NCBI RefSeq assembly: GCF_021228125.1 | Contig: NZ_JAJQQS010000019.1 | Coordinates: 124,001-188,000 of the forward strand | DNA length: 64,000 nucleotides | Origin: Streptomyces albireticuli | Lineage (GTDB): Bacteria > Actinomycetota > Actinomycetes > Streptomycetales > Streptomycetaceae | Reading direction: 5' to 3' | Part shown: positions 41,881 through 49,965 of the stretch, one piece after another | Layout: each line of letters begins with the position of its first letter | Position numbering within the stretch: the first letter of the stretch is position 1 | Program-made: the position numbers and the translations under genes | Notes under the pieces: generated by a model | Told to the model about the DNA's origin: nothing | The model's input: the letters and a program-made list of their open reading frames with translations, nothing else | Databases searched by the model: none

Positions 41881-44766
41881 ATGCGTCGCCTCACCGGGCT
41901 CGACCCCACCCGCCTGACGCCGCCCCGGCCCGTCAAGCCCACCGTGGAGACCCACCCCGTGGTCTCCTGGATCGGCGGGGAGCCGCTCCGCCTCACCGTG
42001 CTGCGCCCCGGCATCGCCGTATGCGCGGACCCGGCCGTGCTCGCCGAGGTGCTCGACGACGCCGACCCCCGGCCCGAACTCGCCTTGCCCGACCAGCAGT
42101 ACGTACAGGAAATCGACTTCCTGCTCCAGCGCATCGAGACCTCCGAAGCCGGAAAGCGCCTCATCGAATTCCTGGGCCACGCACACCCGCTGCCCGACCC
42201 CGACGGCTCCTACGGCGGCCCCGAGGACTGGGGAGCCGGCATCAACAGGCGGGTCCTCTGCCGTCACCGCGACTCCGGGACGGGCGGCCAAGGGCACACC
42301 GTGACGCAGCGGGACCTGGCGGGAATCAACGTCGTCATCATGCAGAGCACGGACGGGCAGCCCAGCCAATGGGGGGTCGACTCCGACGGCGTCCGGGCGA
42401 TGTTCGACGGCCGGGGCGCGTTCTCCGGCGTCTCCTTCCACCCCCGGCTGACGCTGCTCTTCGACGACATCGCCATGGCCCCCGAAATCGTGCTCGCACA
42501 CGAACTGATGCACTGCGCCCACGCCCTGGCCGGAACCATGGACGACGTCGGTTACGACGAAGAGGAACAGCTCAGGATCCGGAAGGCCGCGGCCGCGGAA
42601 GGCCGGCGGCTCTTCCACGAGAAGTACGGCACCACCGTCCAGCTCAGCATGAACAACCCGGGCGCGGTGAGGGTACGCGAGACCGGAAAGACCGAGACGC
42701 TACAGGAGCGCAAGGACTTCTACGAAGCGACCTGCGAGGAACTGCTGCTGCGCTATTCCCATCCTCTTCCGGTGGCGGAGACGGAGCGGGGACTGGTCGT
42801 GCTGCGGGGTGTGAACTGGGAGGAGATCCGTACCCACGGCAGTGATGTGGCGATGGAGTGGATCGACGGGGTCGTGCAATTGCACAAGGGCCGGCGCGTT
42901 TCGCCTTCCCCGGCCGAGACGCGGGCCGAGCGACTGGCCTTCGACCACCACGCGCGTACGGTCGTACGGGCGTCCCGAAAGGACGCGGACACCCTCGCGG
43001 CGCTGCGTGAGGCCGCCGATACCTGGCATCAGCGCAAGCGGGTGCGCGGGGTCACGGAGGTCGCTCTCTGCCGCGACCTGGGATACCGTCACCGCATCGC
43101 CTACGCGTCTCTGACACGGTCGGAGCGCGTCATTCACCTGGGCGTGCCCCGGGCCCGCATTCCCCACCGTGTCTTCGCCGGTGCCGGTACCTTCGTCTAT
43201 CAGCGCGATCTCTCCTCCCTCAACGCTTTGGCGGAGGCCCTGAGTACCGCCGATCCGGCCGCCGCGAACCAGGTACGGGAGTACAGCGGGAGGCTCGGCG
43301 ACGCCCGCTTGGAGGACGGCCTTCTGGTCGAGCAGCGCGTGTGCGGGCGAACCCCGGGCCGCCCGCCCACCACCTCTCAGCCCCACTGGGTGAACCCCGA
43401 GACCCTGCCCGAGGACTTGCGGAAGCAGGCGGGCACCCTCATCCGCCGGGCCCGCCCTAAGACCCCGGCCACCGGTAAGCCACCCACGGGCCCGATCACG
43501 GACGTGTACGAGGCGGAGCCCTTCGGCAGCCCCGCGGCCGAGGGAGGAGTGGGCTTCGTGGCCATGGTCCCGGCCAAGGTCTCGGACCACCGCAAGCTGC
43601 TGGAACTGGCCCGCAGGTACCGGGACGAGGGCTTCGGGAAAATCGCCACGGCCCAGCAGCGGTTCGCTCTGGTCATCGGGCTGAACGAGGGGTACGAATA
43701 CGGGGAGAAGGACGCTGGGCGTGCGCAGCGCACTGCCCGGCAGCAGCAGATCATCAAGGACTTCACCGTCGCCTGGGAGAAGGAGTCGCACAGGATTCCG
43801 ATCGGGATCCTTTCCTTCCTCTGGTGCGCGCGTTCGGGCCATGCGGGACTCTCCGATCAGAAGACCATTCCCTACGGCGCGATACGCCAGAAGATCGCGG
43901 AGAGTGGCCTTACACAGTCGTTCGTCCAGGCGCTGTACGCCGACGGCAAGGGGTGCGACCAGATCTTCCTGCACACCGGCGACGCGGACGTGATGTCCCT
44001 GAGGACCGCCGAGAAGGCCCCGCTGTTCGACGCGGCGGCCGAGCGGCTGGAGGCGGCCGGCTGGCCGGACCTGTTCAGCGGGGGCTACCGCCTGCCCGAC
44101 GACAGCGACGTGCGTGCGGACATCGCCACCAGGACGGACCGTGCTGTGCGGGTCGCCATGGCGGCGGTGGACCCGAAGACCGTCTACTTCCCGGAACCCA
44201 ACACCTTCATCAAGGTCGTGGAAGGCGTCTCCGGGCTCGAGGACGGTGTCGGCTTCGGCGTGGGAGATCAGGAAGGCGAGGCTCTGGCGAAGTCCCTCGG
44301 GAAGATCAGAGGGGCTGGAGGCAGGGTGTTCGACGCGGACTGCTCCGTCGTCACCGACGGCACCCGGCTCGTACAGCGCATCGAGGCTCTGCCGCGGACG
44401 GGCCCGAAGAGTGAGCGCCTCGCCGCGATCCGCCAGTCCTTCACCCAGAGCCACGCCCGCCGCGAGGAGTGGCAGAAGCGGGTCCTCAATCCCTGCGATG
44501 TCGACGGGGAGACGGCGAAGAAGCTGCTGGACATCGTCTTCGCGGTCCCCGACGACAGCGAATTGCAGAGGCTGGCGGAACTCGTCGGGCGTGACCCGAA
44601 GAAGTTCGCAGAGGAGAGGCAGAACCGCCTCAAGGAAGCCCTGCGGGAGAAGAAGATCGGCGCCGACCTGCGAGAGGAATATCGGATCCACATCGGCAAG
44701 CTCGCCAACGGGACCCACCACGCCCTGCTGACCAGCTATATCGACGCGTATCCGCGACTCCCTTGA
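41881..44766 (+). CDS. 961-residue protein with an HExxH zinc-peptidase domain (M91/NleD-like) and a second putative enzymatic domain
   Basis: ATG 41881 with AAGGAA upstream; no signal peptide. The N-terminal third contains LTLLFDDIAMAPEIVLAHELMHCAHALAG, with zinc motif H207-E-L-M-H211 and surroundings like peptidase family M91 (E. coli effector NleD). A basic middle (about 330-540) follows. The region about 550-830 looks like an alpha/beta nucleotide-sugar-binding (GT-A) fold: FALVIGLNEGYEYGEK, IPIGILSFLWCARSG, IPYGAIRQKIAE, IFLHTGDADVMSL (DAD could be a metal-binding DxD motif), then FSGGYRLPDDSDVR and VYFPEPNTFIKVV. The C-terminal 130 residues are charged and helical. A dual-enzyme effector or toxin is the natural reading, but no secretion or immunity gene is identified. 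It shares its orientation with the 579-residue gene just upstream. Confidence 0.75.
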   Translation: MRRLTGLDPTRLTPPRPVKPTVETHPVVSWIGGEPLRLTVLRPGIAVCADPAVLAEVLDDADPRPELALPDQQYVQEIDFLLQRIETSEAGKRLIEFLGHAHPLPDPDGSYGGPEDWGAGINRRVLCRHRDSGTGGQGHTVTQRDLAGINVVIMQSTDGQPSQWGVDSDGVRAMFDGRGAFSGVSFHPRLTLLFDDIAMAPEIVLAHELMHCAHALAGTMDDVGYDEEEQLRIRKAAAAEGRRLFHEKYGTTVQLSMNNPGAVRVRETGKTETLQERKDFYEATCEELLLRYSHPLPVAETERGLVVLRGVNWEEIRTHGSDVAMEWIDGVVQLHKGRRVSPSPAETRAERLAFDHHARTVVRASRKDADTLAALREAADTWHQRKRVRGVTEVALCRDLGYRHRIAYASLTRSERVIHLGVPRARIPHRVFAGAGTFVYQRDLSSLNALAEALSTADPAAANQVREYSGRLGDARLEDGLLVEQRVCGRTPGRPPTTSQPHWVNPETLPEDLRKQAGTLIRRARPKTPATGKPPTGPITDVYEAEPFGSPAAEGGVGFVAMVPAKVSDHRKLLELARRYRDEGFGKIATAQQRFALVIGLNEGYEYGEKDAGRAQRTARQQQIIKDFTVAWEKESHRIPIGILSFLWCARSGHAGLSDQKTIPYGAIRQKIAESGLTQSFVQALYADGKGCDQIFLHTGDADVMSLRTAEKAPLFDAAAERLEAAGWPDLFSGGYRLPDDSDVRADIATRTDRAVRVAMAAVDPKTVYFPEPNTFIKVVEGVSGLEDGVGFGVGDQEGEALAKSLGKIRGAGGRVFDADCSVVTDGTRLVQRIEALPRTGPKSERLAAIRQSFTQSHARREEWQKRVLNPCDVDGETAKKLLDIVFAVPDDSELQRLAELVGRDPKKFAEERQNRLKEALREKKIGADLREEYRIHIGKLANGTHHALLTSYIDAYPRLP

Positions 44767-44796
44767 CCGGGCGGGGGCCGAGAGAGGGGCGGTGGC

Positions 44797-44809
44797 GGGG
44801 GAGGCCCCC
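44797..44809. terminator. Short G/C hairpin between convergent genes
   Basis: GGGGG-AGG-CCCCC lies 30 bases after the 961-residue gene and ahead of the convergent DUF5709 stop (44915). The stem is short and the loop tight, so this is a weak terminator candidate. Nothing else is visible in the 148-base gap. Confidence 0.35.
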
Positions 44810-44914
44810 TGAACGGTGGCACCCGCTCTCCGGTGGGTGACCCGGTGGATGGCCCGGAGGCGATGTCACGCCGAGCAAGGGGGCAACGGTGGCACTCGCG
44901 GCGGCCGACCGTCG

Positions 44915-45400
44915 TCACACGCCGAGGTCGTCTCCGCCCTCGACCACAGGCTCATCAGGCACGACGTGCATCGCCGCCTCCTCCGCGGAGGCCGCCCCGC
45001 CGTCGATCCCCACGTCGAAGGCGAAGACGTCGTTGCGCCGAGGGGGCATGGCGTCGATGGTGGCGACGATACGGCCGGCGCGTTTTTCACCCACCTCCTC
45101 GTCGATGGGCTCGCCCTCCCCGCCGGGCACGTCGCCGATGCCGTCCCCGTCCGGCATCGCGATCTCGGGAACCTCCTCGGCGAGCCGCCGGCCGAGGCTC
45201 TCGCGCTCCCGCTGCTCGCGGGCCGTCGTGCCGTGGTGGTCCACGCCCAGGGGCCTCTCCGGGGGCGAATACCCCGCGTCGAGGACCTGGTCGTAGAGAT
45301 CGCCGTCGAGGGCGTTCTCCAGGTCCAGGTCGCCGGGGTGGTCCCGGCGGCCGGACCGGGCAGGCTGGTAGACCTCGTCCCCCATCACGTCATCGGACAT
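44915..45400 (-). CDS. DUF5709-family protein
   Basis: 161 residues from ATG 45400, with GGAGGAGG about nine bases upstream. It is acidic and hydrophilic, without signal peptide or membrane helix. It shows the pattern I associate with Streptomyces DUF5709: DVMGDEVYQP near the start, AGYSPPERPLGVDHHGTTAREQRERESLGRRLAEEVPE in the middle, then GDGIGDVPGGEGEPIDEEVGE and a C-terminal DVGIDGGAASAEEAAMHVV. Members are widespread in actinobacteria, often near stress-response genes, with no assigned biochemical function. It converges with the large-protein locus and follows the M23 peptidase gene on the same strand after 237 bases, so it is probably transcribed on its own. Confidence 0.85.
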   Translation of the reverse strand: MSDDVMGDEVYQPARSGRRDHPGDLDLENALDGDLYDQVLDAGYSPPERPLGVDHHGTTAREQRERESLGRRLAEEVPEIAMPDGDGIGDVPGGEGEPIDEEVGEKRAGRIVATIDAMPPRRNDVFAFDVGIDGGAASAEEAAMHVVPDEPVVEGGDDLGV

Positions 45401-45563
45401 GGTGAGACAACCTCCTCCCGCACCGTTCCGCGGCGACGACCTACCTCCACTCTCCCTCGTACGGTGGCCTCGCGCTTCTCTGGAGGGGGAAGCCCGCCCA
45501 ATCGGTGGGAACATTTGTTTGAAATGCTCCTCGCGGTGCGGCCACGGCACCGAGCCCCCCGGC

Positions 45564-45591
45564 CACGGCCGCGGGGGTGACCGCGGCCGTG
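45564..45591 (-). terminator. Hairpin downstream of the M23 peptidase gene
   Basis: CACGGCCGCG (45564-45573) pairs perfectly with CGCGGCCGTG (45582-45591) around an eight-base loop, 46 bases after the peptidase stop. It separates that gene from DUF5709 on the same strand. Confidence 0.65.
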
Positions 45592-45637
45592 CTCCGAGGG
45601 GCGCGGCGAAGGCGGGCCCGAGGCGAGGGGCGCCGGA

Positions 45638-47158
45638 TCAGGTCGCGGCCGGGCCCGGGCCGCTGTTGAGCCAGCCCCACTCGGACCAGGTGCTGAAGCC
45701 CGTCTGCCACCTGTGGTGGACGCCGACGCGGTTGGTGCCGAACACCTCGATGCGTCCGTCGGCGTTGGTCGCGGCGGCGACTTCGGCTCCGCCGCCTCCG
45801 AACTCGGTCCAGTCGCCGTAGGGGGCGTTCACTCCCTTCTGCCACATGTGCATGGCGACGTCCCCGTTCATGGCGAACACCTCGACCCGCCCGTCGGGGG
45901 TCCGCTCGCTGGTCAGCCGGGAGTCGGCCGGACCGCGGGTCGCCTCCCACCCCGACCAGCTGCTGGGGTTCGTCTGGTACCTGTGGAACACGCCCACCGG
46001 GCCGGAGGCGAAGACCTCCAGGCGCCCGTCCGCGTTGTGGTCGACCGTCAGGTCGTGCCCGCCGCCGCCGAATTCCTCCCACGACGACCAACCGCCGTTG
46101 ACCGCGGTCTGGTACTGGTGCTGGAAGATCTTGTCATTGAGCGCGAAGACCTCGAGCCGGCCGTCGGGCGACTTCTCCAGCTCGAGCCGGCCGGAGGCGG
46201 GCCCGCCGCCCGTGGGTTCCCAGCCCGACCATCCGCTGTTGGGGGCGGTCTGGTACCTGTGGAACACCCCCGATGGATTGGAGGCGAAGACTTCCAGGCG
46301 GCCGTCCCCGTTGGCCCCGGCCGCGACGTAGCGCCCGCCCTCGCCGAAGCCCTCCCAGCCCGACCAGCCGCCGGAGGGAGACGTCTGGTAGCGGTGCTGG
46401 AGGACGCCGCCGTTGAGGGCGAACAGCTCCAGGCGGCCGTCGGCGTTGGGCGCGATCGCGAGCTCCGCGCCGCCCGGCCCGCCGAGGGCCTCCCAGTCCG
46501 ACCAGGCGCCGTTCACCCGGGTCTGCCACGCGTGGTGCACTCCGTCGGCCCCGGCCGCGAACGCCTCCAGCCGCCCGTCGGCCGACCGCGCCGACACCAC
46601 CCGGCCCGCTTCCACGGGGTACACCAGCGGCTTGGGCTTGGGACCGGGGCCGGTGCCCGGGGTGCACGGCAGCGTCACGCCGCGTTCCGCGAGGTAGGGC
46701 TCCGGGTCGATGCCGCGTCTGTCGGTGGACGTGTCGACCCGCACCCTCAGGTGGAGGTGAGGGCCTGTGGACTGGCCCTCGCTGCCGACGAGGGCGATGA
46801 GCTGACCGGCCGTCACCTGTTGGCCGACGACGACTTCCCGCCGGTACATGTGTCCGTATTCGGTCACCGTCCCGTCGGGGTGCAGGATGCGGATCCACTG
46901 GCCGTAGCCCTGGGCGGGGCCGGAGTTGATGACCTCGCCGTCACCGACGGCGTAGATCGGGGCGCCGTGGTCGTTGGCGATGTCGATGCCGTCGTGGCTG
47001 TCGCTGTAGTGCTGGAACACGGCGCCGGCGGTCGGGCACGCCGCGGCGAAGCCGGCGGCCTGGGCGGTGGCCGGGGACACCGTCACCAGAGACGGCAGGA
47101 CGGCGGCCGCCGCCGCGAGAACGAAGCGCAGCGTGCGCCGGGAAATACCGTGAAGCAC
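45638..47158 (-). CDS. Secreted M23 (LytM-type) metallopeptidase with a seven-bladed PLL-like propeller
   Basis: GTG 47158 is chosen because AAGGAGG sits seven to eight bases upstream and the product (506 residues) starts with a clean signal peptide (RRTLRFVLAAAAAVLPSLV...ATAQA). The M23 domain (about 40-170) has the zinc ligands in H55-D-G-I-D59 and H134-L-H136, in the contexts SDSHDGIDIAND and GPHLHLRVRVD. After a Gly/Pro linker come seven similar units of about 45 residues, typified by GDGRLEVFASN.SGVFHRYQT and GWSGWEGFG, which should close a seven-bladed beta-propeller of the PLL/DUF346 lectin type. M23 enzymes cut peptide bridges in peptidoglycan; the propeller may bind sugars and target the enzyme to a wall. 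Whether it acts on its own wall or on competitors is not evident. Confidence 0.92.
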   Translation of the reverse strand: MLHGISRRTLRFVLAAAAAVLPSLVTVSPATAQAAGFAAACPTAGAVFQHYSDSHDGIDIANDHGAPIYAVGDGEVINSGPAQGYGQWIRILHPDGTVTEYGHMYRREVVVGQQVTAGQLIALVGSEGQSTGPHLHLRVRVDTSTDRRGIDPEPYLAERGVTLPCTPGTGPGPKPKPLVYPVEAGRVVSARSADGRLEAFAAGADGVHHAWQTRVNGAWSDWEALGGPGGAELAIAPNADGRLELFALNGGVLQHRYQTSPSGGWSGWEGFGEGGRYVAAGANGDGRLEVFASNPSGVFHRYQTAPNSGWSGWEPTGGGPASGRLELEKSPDGRLEVFALNDKIFQHQYQTAVNGGWSSWEEFGGGGHDLTVDHNADGRLEVFASGPVGVFHRYQTNPSSWSGWEATRGPADSRLTSERTPDGRVEVFAMNGDVAMHMWQKGVNAPYGDWTEFGGGGAEVAAATNADGRIEVFGTNRVGVHHRWQTGFSTWSEWGWLNSGPGPAAT

Positions 47159-47451
47159 GTGACGTTCCTCCTTCCCCGAGGGCATGTCGGGGGTGGACGG
47201 GTGGGACACGGGAGTGCCGATCCGAGCGACGGGCTCCCTGTGGACCGGAGGGTTGGACGGTAGCCACGGCCGCGTGCCGAGGGCATCCGGAACGCTACGG
47301 GCTGACAAGGCGCCCGGAACCCGGGCGGCGGCCCGCGGCCGCCCCGAAGGGGTCGGAAATCGGCCAAAACCGAGGAGTGGGAGGGACTGGCCGGGATGTG
47401 TAACGTTCGGCGTGCGTGCGAACCGGATGACGCGGGGGCGAGGAGGGGGCC

Positions 47452-48258
47452 GTGAGCGGGGTAGTGATCTATCTGCCGCAAGGGAAGACGGGGGCCGGAG
47501 GGGGGCCGGGCGGCGACGCCGTGACACTGCGGCTCGGCCCGGGCCAGGTGGCGCGATTCGGACGGGGCTCCGCCACTTCCCCGGTCGAACTCCGCCTCGA
47601 CGACGAGGCGATATCCCGCCTTGCGGGAGAGATCCGGGTGACGGACGACCACTGGCAGCTCAGCAACCACAGCACGACCCAGAGCTATCTGGTGGAGAAC
47701 CCGGAAGGAGCGGGGGAGTACCTCAGGGTGCCGCCGCGGCGGGCGGGCGCGCCCATCCCCTTCGAGTTCTCACGGGTCGTGCTGCCCACCCGCCGCGACA
47801 CCACGGTCTCCTTCCAGGTGTTCGCGCCCGACCACGTCTACCTCGACCCGGACGGCACGGGCGACCAGTGGGGCAGCCGCACCGTCACGGCGTATTCCCT
47901 GGACGAGACGTCCCTGTACTTCCTGGTCCTGGTCGCGCTCTGCGAACCACGGCTGCGCGACGAGTCTCCTGTCGCGGTGCCCACCACCCCCGAGATCGTC
48001 GAGCGGCTCCAGGGCCACCCCCTCCTCGGCCGGCTGACCGCCCGTGCGGTCAGCTCGCACATCGACTACCTGGCCGACGAGAAGATGCGGATCAGCGCTC
48101 CCGCCGAGCACGGGCTCCGCAGGGAAGCCCGCCGCAACGGCAAGCGGGAGACGCTCGTCGGGCTCGTCCTGCGGTTCGGGCTCGTACGCGAGGAGCACCT
48201 CGCGCTGCTGCCGCCCCGGCCCGGAACGGGCGCGCGGAAGCGGGAGGCGGCGAGATGA
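47452..48258 (+). CDS. FHA-domain protein
   Basis: 268 residues from GTG 47452 with AGGAGGGGG upstream. The N-terminal part reads as a forkhead-associated phosphothreonine-binding fold (VARFGRGSATSPVELRLDDEAISRLAGEI, WQLSNHSTTQSYLVENP); the usual GRxxxxD/SRxH core is recognisable though altered (RLAG in place of SRxH). The C-terminal half includes DETSLYFLVLVALCEPRLRDES and a helical segment ending LVLRFGLVREEHLALLPPRPG. No signal or membrane span. It directly precedes a membrane Ser/Thr kinase gene 51 bases downstream, a common pairing in which the FHA protein docks on the phosphorylated kinase or its targets. The 293 bases upstream, shared with the divergent peptidase gene, show no clear element. 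Confidence 0.82.
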   Translation: MSGVVIYLPQGKTGAGGGPGGDAVTLRLGPGQVARFGRGSATSPVELRLDDEAISRLAGEIRVTDDHWQLSNHSTTQSYLVENPEGAGEYLRVPPRRAGAPIPFEFSRVVLPTRRDTTVSFQVFAPDHVYLDPDGTGDQWGSRTVTAYSLDETSLYFLVLVALCEPRLRDESPVAVPTTPEIVERLQGHPLLGRLTARAVSSHIDYLADEKMRISAPAEHGLRREARRNGKRETLVGLVLRFGLVREEHLALLPPRPGTGARKREAAR

Positions 48259-48309
48259 GACGCGACGGTCGCGTACGGCGACGTGGCCGGCGGACCGGAG
48301 GGGGACGCG

Positions 48310-49755
48310 GTGCGTGGCTCGGCCGGCGCGACGGGAGATGACCGCGCGGAACTGCTGCCCCGCGGCTACCGCATCGGCGATTGGGAGGTCACCGAGCCGA
48401 TCGGGGCCGGCGGCTGGGCGACCGTCTACGCGGGACGAACCGTCCGCGACGGGACGGACCGGGAAGCACCGCCGGGCGGTCACGGCGCCGTCGCGCTCAA
48501 GGTCCTGCCGACCGCGGGACTGGCCCCGCGCCAGGCCCGCAAGGCCGCGGAAACCGCACGCCGCGAAGTCGAATTCGGCCACCGGTCCTCCCACCCGAGG
48601 CTGATCCGCCTCCTGGGGTCCGTCGTGCTCGGCGACCCGGACCGCCCCCTCCTGGACGGCGCCGTCGTGCTGGTCATGGAGCGCGCCCGGGGCAGCCTGC
48701 GGGACCTGCTCGGCACCGGGACGAGCGAGACCGAAGGCGCCCGGCTGCTCACCGAGATCTGTGAGGGCCTGGCGCACCTGCACCACAGCGGCTGGGTGCA
48801 CGGCGACCTCAAGCCGGACAACATCCTGCTGATGGCCGACGGCTCGGTGAGGCTCTCGGACTTCGGGCTCGCCACGGAACTGACCGGCACGCACGGCACC
48901 CACGGGTACGCGCCCCCGATGGGCACCTTCGACTACCTCCCGCCCGAGCGGGGCAAGGCCACGCTCAGCGAGCGAGGGGTCGAGATCCGGCCGAGCGCCG
49001 ACATCTGGGCCCTGGGCATCATGATCCACGAGGTGTTCGCCTCCGGTGCCTCTCCGTTCCCCGGCGCCACCCCCCTGGCCCGCGCCGCCGCGACCCAGGA
49101 GTACGCCGAGGGGCGCGTGCCGCTCCGCTTGGACGGCGCGCTCCCGCCGTTCTGGCGCGCGCTGGCCGCCGACTGCCTGGCCCCGACCCACGCCGAACGC
49201 GCCGCGCACACCGCCGAGAGCCTGCTGGCGCGCATCGCCGAGAAGGCGGCGGCGGAAGGGGAGGCCGGGAGTCCGGTGGCTCGTCGGCGCACGGTCCGGA
49301 GGCGAAGAACCCGTGCCGCCCTGGCGGCCGCCGCGGTGTGCGCGGTGGGGGTGGCGGTCTGGACGTACACCGGGCGCGTCGGCGCGACCGGTACGCCGGG
49401 CACGCCGCCGGCCGGAACCGAAGACCGGATCCGGGTGTTCAACGCTGAAGGGGGCTGCCGGGACCGCACGGACCGGAACCCCGGGTGCAGTCTGGGCCTG
49501 GCGATCGACCCCCGCCGCCCGTACACCACCGACAACGTCGTACCCCACCGGGTGTGGCACGGTGACGAGCTCACCGTCGACTGCCGCCTCTCCCAAGGGA
49601 TCGCCATCCTCGACGAGGCGGACACACAGTCCGCCGCCTGGTACCGCGTACACCTTCCCCGTGGTACCTCCCGCCCCACCGCCTGGCTGCCCGCCGTGCG
49701 CACGAAGGACCGCCCACCGGTCCCCGAGTGCCCGGCCCCCACCCCCGTGCGGTGA
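48310..49755 (+). CDS. Membrane Ser/Thr protein kinase, non-RD type
   Basis: GTG 48310 has GGAGGGGG six bases upstream; an earlier GTG (48283) has no ribosome site. The product is 481 residues. Kinase domain (about 15-300): glycine loop PIGAGGWATVY, ATP lysine K64 in VALKVLP, catalytic loop VHGDLKPDN with D166, and DFG at D184. The residue before the catalytic Asp is Gly instead of Arg (HGD instead of HRD). A basic stretch (RRTVRRRRTR) then leads into one membrane helix (about 335-355). Outside lies a roughly 120-residue domain with paired cysteines (GGCRDRTDRNPGCSL, TVDCRL, PPVPEC). It forms a two-gene unit with the FHA protein. Non-RD kinases often do not need activation-loop phosphorylation; the external domain may be the sensor. 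Confidence 0.9.
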   Translation: MRGSAGATGDDRAELLPRGYRIGDWEVTEPIGAGGWATVYAGRTVRDGTDREAPPGGHGAVALKVLPTAGLAPRQARKAAETARREVEFGHRSSHPRLIRLLGSVVLGDPDRPLLDGAVVLVMERARGSLRDLLGTGTSETEGARLLTEICEGLAHLHHSGWVHGDLKPDNILLMADGSVRLSDFGLATELTGTHGTHGYAPPMGTFDYLPPERGKATLSERGVEIRPSADIWALGIMIHEVFASGASPFPGATPLARAAATQEYAEGRVPLRLDGALPPFWRALAADCLAPTHAERAAHTAESLLARIAEKAAAEGEAGSPVARRRTVRRRRTRAALAAAAVCAVGVAVWTYTGRVGATGTPGTPPAGTEDRIRVFNAEGGCRDRTDRNPGCSLGLAIDPRRPYTTDNVVPHRVWHGDELTVDCRLSQGIAILDEADTQSAAWYRVHLPRGTSRPTAWLPAVRTKDRPPVPECPAPTPVR

Positions 49756-49965
49756 GGCGGGCGAAGGAACCGCCGGGAACCCGAACCACCCCTGTCGTGC
49801 CCGCTCGCCGTACCCGGAGTCCACCGGGAACCGTCGCGCGTGTCACCCCGGATCGTTCCGGATGCCTGGCCGGGCGCTCCGGTGGCTACCTTGCGGACCC
49901 TCGGTCCCCGGACCGCGCTCACTCCTCGCACGACCCTCACACGACACCGACGAAGGAGCAGGCAC

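Noticed and set aside
29813-44766. Extracellular contractile injection system or phage tail cluster
   Set aside because: I found no sheath, tube, baseplate, spike, AAA ATPase or tape-measure protein. The metallopeptidase-like protein alone is not enough evidence.
45713-47263. Plus-strand 516-residue frame opposite the M23 peptidase gene
   Set aside because: It is the antisense of the propeller repeats; its Val/Gly/Arg-rich periodicity only mirrors the repeats on the coding strand.
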